Source: Lateolabrax maculatus | Lineage: Eukaryota; Chordata; Actinopteri; Acropomatiformes; Lateolabracidae | Reading direction: 5' to 3' | DNA length: 64,000 nucleotides | Assembly: GCA_031216445.1 (NCBI GenBank) | Contig: CM062211.1 | Span: forward strand, 16,824,001-16,888,000 | In this document: one piece after another, positions 50,324-61,960 of the stretch | Numbering within the stretch: the first letter of the stretch is position 1 | How the letters are laid out: every line of letters starts with the position of its first letter | The notes under the pieces: model-generated | The model's input: only the letters and a program-made list of their open reading frames with translations | Databases searched by the model: none | Told to the model about the DNA's origin: nothing | Program-made: the position numbers and the translations under genes

Positions 50324-50858
50324 TCTACCTGATTACAGTACACGCACACACTTGCGGTGCACAGAGCTGATGCATAACTAAACTGCGACATGGTTTTGCA
50401 GCAGTTGATGATACAGAATGGAGACACAACAGGAAATGAGTCAGCTATTTTAGAGCAAAAGAAAACCGCAACATTGATATGCAGGTAAAGTGAAATCCAC
50501 CAATGTGTTAATGATTTTTACTTTTTAATTTGAATTTTGTCAGGGGAGGATCAGGCCATAAAAGAAAGAAGACACACAGCCTATGCACAGTGAGTGCAGA
50601 CTCTATGTGTGAATGCATGTTCACACAAATAGAGCGTGATAATTGCAATGCCTTGCGTTAAACATCTGGGCAGTCTGCTCTGTGTGGAGTACAGCACGAC
50701 GCATACAATAGGAGGACAACTGGTGGAATAACGAGAAATAAGGATGTGCGAGCAACAGAAAGACACATTTGAGGGAATGAGAAAAAAATGAGAAAGAATG
50801 AAGTAATTAAGATACATAAATAACTTTTTATCAGAGACAACATACAAATCTCTGCATG

Positions 50859-51346
50859 CAGTGGTGGAAGTAGTAGTCAGATACTTTATCTAATATATAT
50901 ATATATAAAATAATAATAATGTAAAAATACTTGAGTACAAGTAAACGTCCTGCAGTCAGTATTTTACTTAAACTACTATTAGTAGTATTATCACCACGTA
51001 TGAAAAGTAAAAGTACTCATTATGCAGAATAAATCATATACAGTATATTTAATATTATTTAATTTTATGGATTATTCTTATTGTTGCATTAAATTGTAAA
51101 CTGTATTTCATGTTGTTTAAAGTGAAGTAATTTGAACTACTTTATATACAAAAATGTCTAATTGGTGTCATGTGTTTAATCTGTTACTGTGTGAACCACA
51201 GCTGCCACATGAATATCATATTTTTCTCTGAAATGTGCTAAAGTAGAGGTATAAAGTAGCATAAAAAGGACATTTTTAAGTAAAGTACAAGTACCTCAGA
51301 ATTGTGCTCCAGTTAGGTGTTTGTACTTTGTTACTTTCCACCAGTG
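50859..51346. mobile_element. 488-bp hAT-like non-autonomous element
   Basis: Starts CAGTGGTGGAAG and ends ACTTTCCACCAGTG, imperfect inverted termini beginning CAGTG. Flanking 8-mers TCTGCATG and TCTATATG match at 6 of 8, consistent with an old 8-bp target duplication. The inside has the TAAGTACAAGTACCTC type wording of a common teleost repeat. No coding capacity. Confidence 0.7.
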
Positions 51347-51915
51347 TCTATATGATATAACATGTACTTCTCTACACACTTTTTGTATCGTGTTTGGGGT
51401 AAAACTAATATTTTTGAACCTTTTAAAGTGAGAAACACTCTGAAACAGAACTTAGATCATCACATTCGTAGTTATTACTTAGGATACTACTCTTGAGTTG
51501 TTGTTAATTATATTCAGATTTTTACTTAAAGTCGAGAAACGTCTGTGAGTTGCAGCGTCAATATGAAGAGTTAAATCACACAGAAAATCTGGTGCAAAGA
51601 ATAAAAATAACTTTGTGGGTTCTGCAAACTACTTTTTCTGCAGTTTCGTTCAGAAAGAAACTTTTGTCATATCAGAAGTTGATGACACCGACGGTCTGAT
51701 ATCGGATCTTGAATGAAAGTCTGGGATCAGCCAGATATGTGGGCCCAGTCTTAGTTTGTTATGCATGCTAATGTGACTCCGGCAAGGTTTTGAATTTCCC
51801 TGACGCAGTGAGGAAGAGGAGAGCTGCGTTTCATCGACCTTCCAGAGACGGACCCCCCGACCATCAACACGGGCCTGGTCTCACGTTACTGACAGCCCTG
51901 CCCCTAAGGCCCGAG

Positions 51916-51942
51916 CACACACACACACACACACACACACAC
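51916..51942 (+). repeat. (CA)n microsatellite
   Basis: 13 CA units. Confidence 0.95.
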
Positions 51943-52100
51943 GTACAGACACACACCCCCCCCTCTGAAGTGCAGTTCACTATGACAGGGCGACATGACA
52001 TGACCATCTCTGATAATCCACGCGTGTTCTTTACAAACCGGTGAGGTGAAGCGAGGTCAGACTGGGACTTTGTGTTGCTTTGGTGGTTGTTGAGGTCCAG

Positions 52101-52260
52101 AGCTGAGAAGTAACTAAGTACATTTTACAGTTTTAGGAACTGTACTTTGTTGTAGTACTTTAATTCTTGGAGACTTTATGATATACTCTGTTACTTTTAA
52201 GAGGGAAATGCTGTACCAATACTTTTTACTCAGTACTTGCTGTAGTTACAGCCTCCTCTG
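52101..52260 (+). repeat. Partial copy of the AAGTAACTAAGTACATTTTAC repeat
   Basis: Contains GAAGTAACTAAGTACATTTT and AATACTTTTTACTCAGTACT, related to the element at 50859-51346. Confidence 0.55.
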
Positions 52261-53739
52261 CATTTAGACATTTTATTTACATTTTTATTGATTGATTTAA
52301 CTTTATTTTTTTCAACCTGTAAATAAATATGTGATCCTTCAACCAAACTTAATTAACTCAACTTAATTTCCTGATTTACCTGCGATTATGGCAAGATTTT
52401 CAGGTACAAGGGGCATGTTAACACATAAATTATGTCTTTCTGACATTCTTCTGTATAATTTTACTGCCAACACTTCTTTTATTTTGCTAAAATACACATT
52501 TTTAACATAGTTTTCCATTCTGGATTTTCTAATTCTACTACTTAATGTATGGAAAAAGAATGAGGTCAGATTCAGAACCTCAATCCTGTCAGGGTCACTC
52601 GCCTCTGTTATGATGGATATGAGGCAGTTTGATTAATGTATCATACAGATCAATATTACACTGGAAGGCATTAGAACACACACTATCTGCTGCGAAAATG
52701 TACGCTCCTCTGTTGCGGTGTCAGAAGATGGTCATAAGGTCTGTGGTAGACTTTGCATTTACACCCCGATCACTTCCACGCACAAAGTCGATCCACAGTG
52801 GATTGAGATGATCGTGTTCGCAGCAGCTTCCTCCCCTCAGACTCGACTGTGGATGCAACCTTGGAGTTCCTTTTTGAGTCAGCGTTTAATAACATTTTCT
52901 TCCCTGTTTTTCTGTCTGAAATTTCCAAAAGGCTGAGCTCTCAGGTAGCTGCCACGTTGTCATGTGACTCTGAGCACGGCTTCTTTTTTACCTTTACGTT
53001 TTACAAAGCATGGAGGGAGGAAATTAAATCTACTTTCTATCACAAATTACATCAAACACTCAAATCACAGCTCAACCTACATATCCAGCTGCTTCACGTT
53101 GAGAGGCTCTGGTGCAAATTCTGTTAATTTAGCAGAAGTATCAAACTCTGCAGGAACACTGAAACTCAATAACTCAATATTACTGGTTTTCTATTTTTTA
53201 CATGAATATATTACATTTACAGTTCCTGAAAATAGGCACAAAGTAGTAGTCGTTCCATTCTTCCATTTTATGTCTTAATAACGTTTTTACCTTTCTTGAC
53301 AGGTGTTAATAAAACGAAGCGATGGACAATAAAACCAACATTGAAATTGCAAATTGAGAAAACTAATGTGAATCTTTTTTTAGCATTTCCTGTGTCAAAT
53401 TATTCAATGTGAATTTCCATGTAGGCAGACTGCTCAGCCAACTCCTAATTATACATTTCTTTTTCTTTCTTTTTTAAATACCCTCCCCTGCCGCCCACCC
53501 GCAGCACTGAAACACTTCTTTCTTCCCACACCAGTCCTGTTGTGTCCCAGTACTCTGCTGTCTCTGTTCAAAGCAGCAATTTATTTCCAGTCTTATCATT
53601 TCATCCATTCCCCCAACGATAGCATCAACGAATGCATTACCTTTTGAAAGAGAGATGAAGGGAGCGAAAAGAGATGAGTTTATACCATCCCTCTGCTTCC
53701 CTCTCTCTCTTTCTCTCCACATATCAGATGTGCTGTATG

Positions 53740-54135
53740 CCTTGGTTGGTCGAGCCAGGCATATGGAAATGGAGCCACAGCAGATGGGAGGGAGTCCCAC
53801 AGGCAGTCCAGATGACTAATGAATAATGAACAATAGAGAGGAAAGTGCTCTGTCGTATAAACAGAGGTGTGATGTTCAAGATAGGCCACCGTTCAGCCCC
53901 CTCTAAACATTAATCAATAGTGAATCGTGTCTCTCTGCCTGAATCACATGAGCGCGGCATCAATTTGCCTCCACTCAGACGTCTATTAGCTTATCAAAAG
54001 CTCAGGGAGCGCATAATTTATGAGACATGCCTTGCTGGATTCGGATTGCGATCTGTTGATGCAGGGGATACGTGCATCTCTCAGTGCAATTCATTAGAAA
54101 TAAAGACAGATTATTCCCTGAGGGTAGGAATGTGA
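53740..54135. promoter_or_regulatory. Possible conserved non-coding element
   Basis: A non-repetitive stretch of balanced composition with dense homeodomain-like cores (GACTAATGAATAATGAACAA near 53813) and a long region around CATCAATTTGCC to GCATAATTTATGAG that stands out from the AT-rich surroundings. Typical of conserved enhancers in gene deserts, but that is an impression; no alignment was available. Confidence 0.3.
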
Positions 54136-54753
54136 AGAAGTTTGGACTCTGGCTGCAGGAGTGGAAATTAACCGTGCAAAGTGTTTAAAAACGCTGCTGC
54201 TGGTTGATGCACTTTGAATTTCCGGGACCACTTTAAAAAAATTCGTTGGTGTGTTTTTTTTTTTTTGTATTCCTGTGGATACAGGCCAAATGTGGAAGAT
54301 TGCACGGAGAGATTTCCATTGCAGCTACTGAATTATGCAGTTTGTTCACAATCTGCTATAAAGCAGCAGTAAATTTGAGGTTTTACTGTCCGTCGCTCAG
54401 TTGAAAACAGCAAGAGATTCCTCCTTGAGCTGCCGTCGTGAACTCTGATTTTCAACACATGCTTGTTACAAATTTGTAGAGATACTGGATCAAATCTCAT
54501 GTTGTTTTGGGAAAAAACAGAGAGAGATCACACACACGCCTGCTTGACTTTCACTGACTTTCACCAATCAGAAAGTTAGAACAAATCAAAAATCTTCATG
54601 ATTATTTGACATATTAAGCTCAATAGTGATAAATTAAACTAGGAGAAATAAGGCTCAAAAATGTAAAACTACAAAATTGAAGTCCTATACTTGATCCCTT
54701 AACATCCTGTTTCTTTATATTTTTACCTATGTGTAGCTTTAAGGTTGAAAAAG

Positions 54754-54757
<4 letters not shown>

Positions 54758-54807
<50 letters not shown>
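54758..54807. repeat. (AT)25 microsatellite
   Basis: 50 bp of uninterrupted AT. Confidence 0.97.
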
Positions 54808-54808
<1 letters not shown>

Positions 54809-56110
54809 TGTCACCGTCTAGCCAGTATCAAATTTATTCTCTATCAGATTGTTCCAGCTCTTTATTGAAGCTTTATGTTTCCACTGAGTGCAATATTTAA
54901 ACCCAAGACTCCAGGAAATGTTCAAGGTATCTTGTGCATCATTTAGTACACATTTAACCAAATGTTTAACCTTGATATATTTGGTATGTTGGAAACTTTT
55001 TTCCGTGGGCCTGAACAACGTTTGGCTGCAGCAGCGTGAGTTTGTACTGACTGGCCGGCTATCGGGACAGCGGGAAGAGGATTAAAGAGTCGGGTCCATT
55101 AGCTCAGCCGTATTATATAATTAATCAAACTCAATAACTCCACTTACAACCACAAGTTGTAATAAGAAATTTGTTTTATGAGCCTTTATTGCATTTTTCT
55201 CTTTCCTACCTTAAGTCAGCCTAAATCCTCTTTTTGTTTTTGTGTTGTTTTTTTTTTTTTTTTTTTTTTGCAATATTTGTGCTTTTTTTGTCAAATGTAT
55301 GTTGTTCCCGCTCAGGTTTTTTAATGCACAAATGAAAATGCACACAAAAGCAGGTGGTTGGAAACACACCTACTCACTCGCACATTTTTCCTTTTCGGTT
55401 TGTTCATCATTATCTGTACCAACTGCCACAAGGGGGCCCTTAAACTAGCAAATTACAAATGTCCCCTGTTCATTTTTCTTTCTTTATATTTTATGCATTT
55501 ATTCAAGTAATGTTATCCTACATTTGCACTATTTTTATATTTGTAAAAGAAGCAGACTGTTCCGTTTCATTATCTTTTCTGCAGCACTTATTTGTGACAC
55601 TGACTTTCCAGGTTTCAATGGAAATATAAAAACATGTTTCACATATTCTTGATAGAAATGAAAGGCCACTTCACCTCACACTCACTTCAGCTTGGTCTGA
55701 TGAATTGTCATTTTTGCACGAGTGATACAATATTATCTCATCAGCGTAATGATCATTACGTTTGCAGTGAGCGTTGAGACATGAGTGACTTTTTCTCAGC
55801 TAGAAAAACGTGCTCACACTTCTCAGCCACAGCTGACTGCAACAAGTTCACATGTTAACTGTCTTGAAACGAGGCAGGTTTAGAGAAGCCGGCTACAACA
55901 GAAAAAGAACATTGCAACACCTCATCAAAGAACAACTTGTGAGAGGCTGCGAGCGCCAAACCACTGATTAAATCCAACAGTGTTTTTAGAGAAAGTGTAT
56001 TTCTGCTTTAAGGGTTTAAGGGAACAGTGAAGTAGTTCAGTGGTGAGCTGACAGATCGAGCCTCGTCTTCATCACATCTGATTGTTCTCTCTCTCTGTCG
56101 AGCCTTTAAA
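54808..56110. other. Non-coding sequence
   Basis: No gene visible. A long T run lies at 55250-55269. Confidence 0.5.
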
Positions 56111-56194
56111 CACACTGTGTGTGTGTGCGTGTGTGTGGTGTGTGTGTGTACCATGACCTAGATTTCAAGCCTGCAGTGCAATGCAAGTGATGGT

Positions 56195-56240
56195 TTGTGT
56201 GTGTGTGTGTGTGTGTGTGTGAGTGTGTGTGTGTGTGTGT

Positions 56241-56271
<31 letters not shown>
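56195..56271 (+). repeat. (TG)n microsatellite with GA interruptions
   Basis: 77 bp of TG broken by two GAGTG steps; a shorter TG tract lies just upstream (56117-56150). Confidence 0.97.
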
Positions 56272-56684
56272 AGAAATACACAGAGAGCTCAGTCTATGGT
56301 TAACCATACACCTTGCCTTCCCCCACATCCACTCCTGCCTACCTACCTACACACACACACACAGAGACTGAAATTACTTTTATCAAGCTGTGTCTTGTCA
56401 CACACTCGAGGTTTGAGTGTAAATTGTGTTTTGTCTGTCGTCTGTACGCGTTCGTCAAAGGTTGATACCAGTCTGATTGTGAATAATGATGTGTGTGACG
56501 GCTATTGTTGTTTTCATGATTATGATACAACCCTGTTTTCTCTGTGTTGGGAGCCATGATTGACCTAATGTTTAACTTCTGGTTTGGATTGATGAGTTAA
56601 TATAATGATGATTGATTATTATAGATTTGTGAACTGATAACTTCATGTTTGGACCTGGTTGTTTCAGTTTTCTCTCCTTGGTGA

Positions 56685-56685
<1 letters not shown>

Positions 56686-56724
<39 letters not shown>
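56686..56724 (+). repeat. (ATT)13 microsatellite
   Basis: 39 bp of uninterrupted ATT. Confidence 0.97.
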
Positions 56725-56726
<2 letters not shown>

Positions 56727-58229
56727 CAGTATTTCCTGGGTGGTTTGTATTCCATGGACCTACAGATACATTTGTTGTTTGGTCTTATGTGTGAATTGTG
56801 CCAAATGTTGATTGTTTTATTCTCTCAGGTGTTTGTGGTTTGAATTAAAGTATATTCAGTATATTTTTGGGCATTTTGACTTTAAATGAGGGGAGAGAGA
56901 GATGGGGAACAACATGCCACATGTTATAGTTAAGTTTAATTTGCTAATGAGCACTGAACACAATGTACAGCTGAGGTTGATGGGAGTGTCATTAGTTATA
57001 TATATCTATCTATATATATATAAGGTAATTTGAGTCATCTGTGTATATCAACATGATTGCTTGTATCCCAAATGTGTGATGATGGTTTTGGTTTGAATCA
57101 GGTTACATTTTTAAACGTGTGTTTGTGGTCATTGTAACACATGCTTAGGTTAGTTTGATCACTGAGACAGCTGGTAATGTTGTGTGAAGCGTATTGAGGT
57201 ATTGTTGCTATGGTTACCCGCAGTTTAATATACCTTGCAAACTGATTTAGAGCCGTCGTCCTGATGTACCTGTAAGGTTTAATGTTTTCAGTGGCTGCAG
57301 TTTAACAGATTTTAACAGGTTTTTAACACATTTCAGTGGATTTAATTATGAGGTTGAGTTGAAATGTGGTGAATATAATGTGTTTTACTGCAGTTAATAT
57401 GCTAGACTCTTCATCTTTCCACATTCTGCCAAGGGCTTACTCTGTTACATTTGCATTTTAATGTTGATTATTGTACTGTATACTTTCTCTAATAAGAGTT
57501 CATTAATAGATTCATAAAAATGTTGCTGTAGATTTGGCACATATGGCAAAATGTTGTATTTATATAGTGTTATATCATTTAGCTTGACTGATTTACAGGA
57601 CAGCTACATACTGTAATACCCTGGTAATGTTGTAGACTTTATTTTCTCAGCACACACACAGGAAACTGAAACTGATACCTGAGATGTTGATAAGATACAG
57701 TAGTGTCATGATCACGTGTTTGGCATCTTACCAACGTGTTTCACTATGAGCGAAAAGCTGATCAGTTCTACAAAACGTTAAGTATATATAAATAATATAA
57801 ATATGTTAACCCTGACACTTTACTCCTGACAAAACAGCAGCCAACAAAACAATGTCAGCTCGAGGTTCACCCACTCGCCCACTCAAGTCTTGCAGTCTTT
57901 AGCCCTTTTCAGACATGGAATACTTCATCTATCTGTTAAAGTTTGTCATTCAGACAAAATATTCAGATATGAACGGACATTTACAAAAAAGAGCCCGATG
58001 CTTACACGATATTTGGCAGCAGAGGCCCCTCTTCTCACAGCAGATCCAATATCCAATAGGTTCTTACATCAGTTTCAACATGAGACCTGCCAGAGAGGGA
58101 ATTCTGCGGCCTGTTTTATAATATATACGACAGTGCACACGTATTAAGTGCTGTATGAAAATCAAATATATAACAGATATATGAGACTGTTGGTGAGATT
58201 ATGACTGTAGTTGTAAAGGCTCAGTGAAT
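56725..58229. other. Non-coding sequence
   Basis: AT-rich with a degenerate TATATC tract near 57000-57022; no gene visible. Confidence 0.5.
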
Positions 58230-58600
58230 AACGAGATTTGAACCCAGATTAATGACTCGTCACTTGTGGTCAGAAACAGGCAAAAGTCAACACCAGCCTG
58301 CCAGACAGATGAAAACCAGCTAAACTTATCCGAAAAGGGTTCAGAGGTCAGATAGTCGGACGGGGGATCATCCAGGGAAGAGCAGACAGGTAGCATAAAA
58401 GACTGGGAAGCTGAATCTGGCAAAGAATGAGTGGAAATAGGTGGGTATATACAGTATACTGCAGGGCTGATGAGGGAATGAGGGAGCAGATGAGCGGGGG
58501 AGGTCAGGTGATGGGGAATGGTGGGAAAGGTAACTGCAGGGCATAAAAAGTTGGCTGTAATTGTGACAATGGTTGTACTAGGGTTTATTAACCTCTTTGT
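58230..58600 (-). repeat. Probable transposon remnant
   Basis: Purine-rich on the + strand, with phrases such as AACACCAGCCTGCCAGACAG, ACAGGTAGCATAAAAGACTG and GGAGGTCAGGTGATGGGGAA that resemble a common teleost DNA-transposon end. An open frame of 155 codons on the - strand (58666-58199) covers it but lacks any recognisable domain. Confidence 0.4.
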
Positions 58601-58998
58601 CTCGATGGTACCGCGAGGGGAAAAATATTTTTTATAGACTGATCTGATTTGCAGAATCTCCTCCACAACTCAAAATGAGCTCTTTCACAGTGTTTCACCG
58701 TTTTATTAAACTGATTTTATATTCTTTGTGCATAAGAGATGAAGATTGAGATGATTAATTTATTACAGTGGTCGTGGAGGGCGGCACAAGATGCACATTT
58801 GTCTCTCTGCACGTTGAACCATGTGCTGCTGAAGCCTTTACGTTAATCAGACGGCATTCAGGTCACTTTTGTGCCGCGGGGAAAGTGATACGGAGATGTT
58901 GCGAGGTCAGATCGCTGATCGTCATAAGTGGCGACCGATTCAGACATGAGACCACATATTACATTACATACATCAGATTAAAGTAAAGGGTTGCATGT

Positions 58999-59000
<2 letters not shown>

Positions 59001-59041
<41 letters not shown>
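59001..59041. repeat. (AT)20 microsatellite
   Basis: About 40 bp of uninterrupted AT. Confidence 0.97.
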
Positions 59042-59044
<3 letters not shown>

Positions 59045-59573
59045 ATAACTAACTTTTGGAGCTTTTCTTTTTACAGAAAAGAAAAATAAACAACATTTAG
59101 CACTACTCAGCATAAACATTTTAAGTGACTATTCTTTAGAGGCACATCCCTTAAATACTGTAGACTTCTTCAGGACTCCCATGTGGCAGTAATCATTAAA
59201 GCTGAGCTTTATCACCTCATCTCATACAAACTCTCTGGTTAAAATGGCAGATATAATTACACCCACATATTCCAGAAAATGTTCCTATGTTTTATTAATC
59301 ACACAAGTCATAAAGTCTAATGGAATAAGTTGTATTACAATGTTTTGGTAACCACTGAATCAACTGAAGTCAGATCTAATTTGTAATAAAAAGATAACAT
59401 GAGTCTCACTTTCAGTATCTCCACACTGATGCATCAGTAAACATTTTTTCTGTATAGTTCTCCTTTCCAACCACCAGACCTCAGCTCGCTCGCTGGCTCT
59501 CCCTCCCCCTCACTCGTCCTCCGTTGCCCTCCTCTCCTTCGTGAACCTCTGCCTCCCACCTTTTTCCTCTCAG

Positions 59574-59699
59574 ACTCACCCACGGCAGAGTCCTTGATGC
59601 ACTACACCGAGCCGCTCCAGGATAATGACCCGGTGGCAGCTCTGCTATGTAGCTCGATACTGAACCAAAGCAGTCAGGGCAGGAAAAGAAAACACAACC
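59574..59699 (+). other. Orphan exon-like segment
   Basis: A long pyrimidine tract and CCTCTCAG acceptor are followed by 126 nt with one open frame (SPTAESLMHYTEPLQDNDPV then AALLCSSILNQSSQGRKRKH N) and a GTAAAT donor; the other two frames have stops. On the - strand the same segment ends in a good donor (CCGTGG|GTGAGT). I do not recognise the peptide and no partner exon was found. Confidence 0.3.
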
Positions 59700-60334
59700 G
59701 TAAATGCACTTTTACTGTGAGTGTGATTTTACAGCAGATTCCCTCCGACTTTTATTCGAAATAAATGAATTTCAACAGCGGAATCATTATACTTTTTTTT
59801 GTACGACCACTCAGTATTTCATATTCAGCCTGTGATTTCCTACATTACCCAGAGTGACTCTGACAGCCCACAGACAGAGACAGAGAGAGAGAGATGGGGC
59901 ACAAGCTTGTTCCATTCAGCTGTGGGTTCAGTATGTAGGAGGAGGGAGCGATATAAATATTTTTCCAGTCAAGAAAAAACACACAGTGTCATACATACCA
60001 CAAACTCAAACGGAAAAAGGTCAACATGCCCCCTGACTGCATTGCATTCTGGTCATTGCATTCTTGGAGAGATTGGTCTCTGCCTTTTACCGTAGAGGTC
60101 TGGCACTGACACCACAACCTAACGTTTGGATTCAAGAGAGATCTTTGTTTCTGGTATTATAGATTGAATAAGATTCTACATAAAATCTCTGTTAGAAAAT
60201 CAGTAACTATTATCAATAATTATATTTCTATCAAATAAGCACGTGCAAGAATGCGAGTGAGACTGTCCTTACTCTTCTAAAAGGTTGAAAAATAAACAGA
60301 CAAAATGTACAAAATATGCAATAAGTCCAATATT

Positions 60335-60660
60335 CATTCTCTTTTTACCTCTGTTTTTGGTCTTTACCAACTCCTGTGGGAAATATATGTTGTATCTCTT
60401 TAGCTGCTAAATGCTGCACTATGTGTCTGTTGGCAGTTTGGTGCAGAGCAGGGAGTGTACAGGGGGTTTTTAGAGCTTTTTGCTCAAAACAGCTGAAAAT
60501 CACAGAGTGAGAGGGAACCAAAGCAGTAAATTTGTGGCCAGACAGGCAGACAATGAGCTGAAACTCACTATTAAGCTCTGGAAGGTCGAGTGGAGCTGCA
60601 GATTCAGGTTATAATTCAATAATTTCATGTTGTCATTTCATACATTGTTATTAAGAAAAT
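60335..60660. repeat. Probable dispersed teleost repeat
   Basis: Phrases TTTAGCTGCTAAATGCTGCA, AAAACAGCTGAAAATCACAG and AGCTCTGGAAGGTCGAGTGG resemble a common teleost repeat. Ends not determined. Confidence 0.4.
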
Positions 60661-61429
60661 GTCGGTTGTAGCCACTTTAAAGAATTATGTCCAAGATATA
60701 TACAGAGTGGGATATTTTACAGTAGAAAAATGAACTTGTTAGTTCTCTCTGGAGGACTTTTCAGTGGAAATATCTTCAATTACATCTTTGGCTTTTCTGG
60801 TGCGACATTGCTGTACAGGAATCAATCTGTCTGGAAATGTGAGAATTGGAAATATTTGGACATTATGTCAAGTTGGCTGATTGATTTTGACCCATTTTTT
60901 CCTCTTCCTGCGGGGAACGAGCCAAAGATGGATCATAAATATCTGCTGAACTGTGTTTCACTGATGAATTGTTCCTTTAACAAAGACAAAGGCGAGCTTT
61001 GATCAGTCCGTCTGAGATATCTGATCCCTGTCAATATTGTTGAACCGTTACATCTGTCACCACCTTTTAACTGAAACTGTTGAAACCACAGCAGCTGAAT
61101 ATGAAACATAAACTCCCTGTCTGCTCTCATTCAGGGCTTCCCTTTAAATCAAACGTCTGTTTACTCCTCTGCTGTCATGACTTAGTCTGAATTCACGTAC
61201 AACACGGGGAAAATCATGCAAAGCAGACGTTTGATATGTGGTTGCCAGGCAACAGTATAAGGTAGCAGCTTTTCAGAGTGACTCAATACAAAGTGTCAGA
61301 GTTGGGGAAGTGTCTTCTGTGTGAGAGAGAGAGAAAGAAAGAAAGCTACTAAATTAATTCAGCTGCACCCATACAGAGAGGTGGTGAGGCACGACACATC
61401 TCGCTGCTGAATACACTCTGAATTTGAAT

Positions 61430-61960
61430 CAGCGCCTTTATGAATTTCTATTGGCTGATGTCACACGGCGAACAGCGCAAATGAATCAGCAACATCGGGC
61501 CATGTGCCGCATGCATGACTAACACAGCATTACCTCCAATTACGTGGCGACATGAAACAGCTATCATCACCGGGGGGTGGGGGGGGTAATTTCTTTTATT
61601 TTGCCACCAGAAACTGCCAATAAAGACTCCGCCCTAATGGCTCCATCATATCATATACAGAGTTTTAATGTCGCTGCTGACAGTGTTTTCCATTTCAGTT
61701 TGTTTGATAAACTGGAGCCCGTCAAGCTCGCTGCCATGATGCAATTTTCTTTTATCACTTTTTCCCCCGAGATCGCTGCTAAAAAGATTATCAACGCTGT
61801 CAGTACGGTGTAGCGCTCTGAGTTTAAACCTTGTGAATTTAATTGTTATAATTGAAAATTGGTGTTTATTAATTATAATGAATTCATTTTTTATCTCCAA
61901 TCCTCTTTCCTGATCCGATGCTGGCGCTTTCCTTTTCCCAGAATAAAATCTGTGCACCTC
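61430..61960. promoter_or_regulatory. Possible conserved non-coding element
   Basis: A 500-bp stretch of balanced composition without repeats. It contains GCCATGTGCCGCATGCATGA, CTCCAATTACGTGGCGACAT and homeodomain-like cores (TTTATTAATTATAATGAATT near 61865-61885). A short open frame within (61577-61813) has no recognisable similarity. Conservation is inferred from appearance only. Confidence 0.3.

Noticed and set aside
49914..50381. 155-codon + strand frame
   Set aside because: Passes through an A run and a CA repeat (Thr-His repeats); no domain.
56197..56559. 120-codon + strand frame
   Set aside because: The first third is the TG microsatellite (Cys-Val repeats); the rest is unremarkable.
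58199..58666. 155-codon - strand frame with ATG
   Set aside because: Covers a probable transposon remnant; Ser/Pro/Leu-rich, no domain and no splice context.
60730..61002. 90-codon + strand frame with ATG
   Set aside because: No signal peptide or domain that I can defend; lies just after a dispersed repeat and is likely chance.
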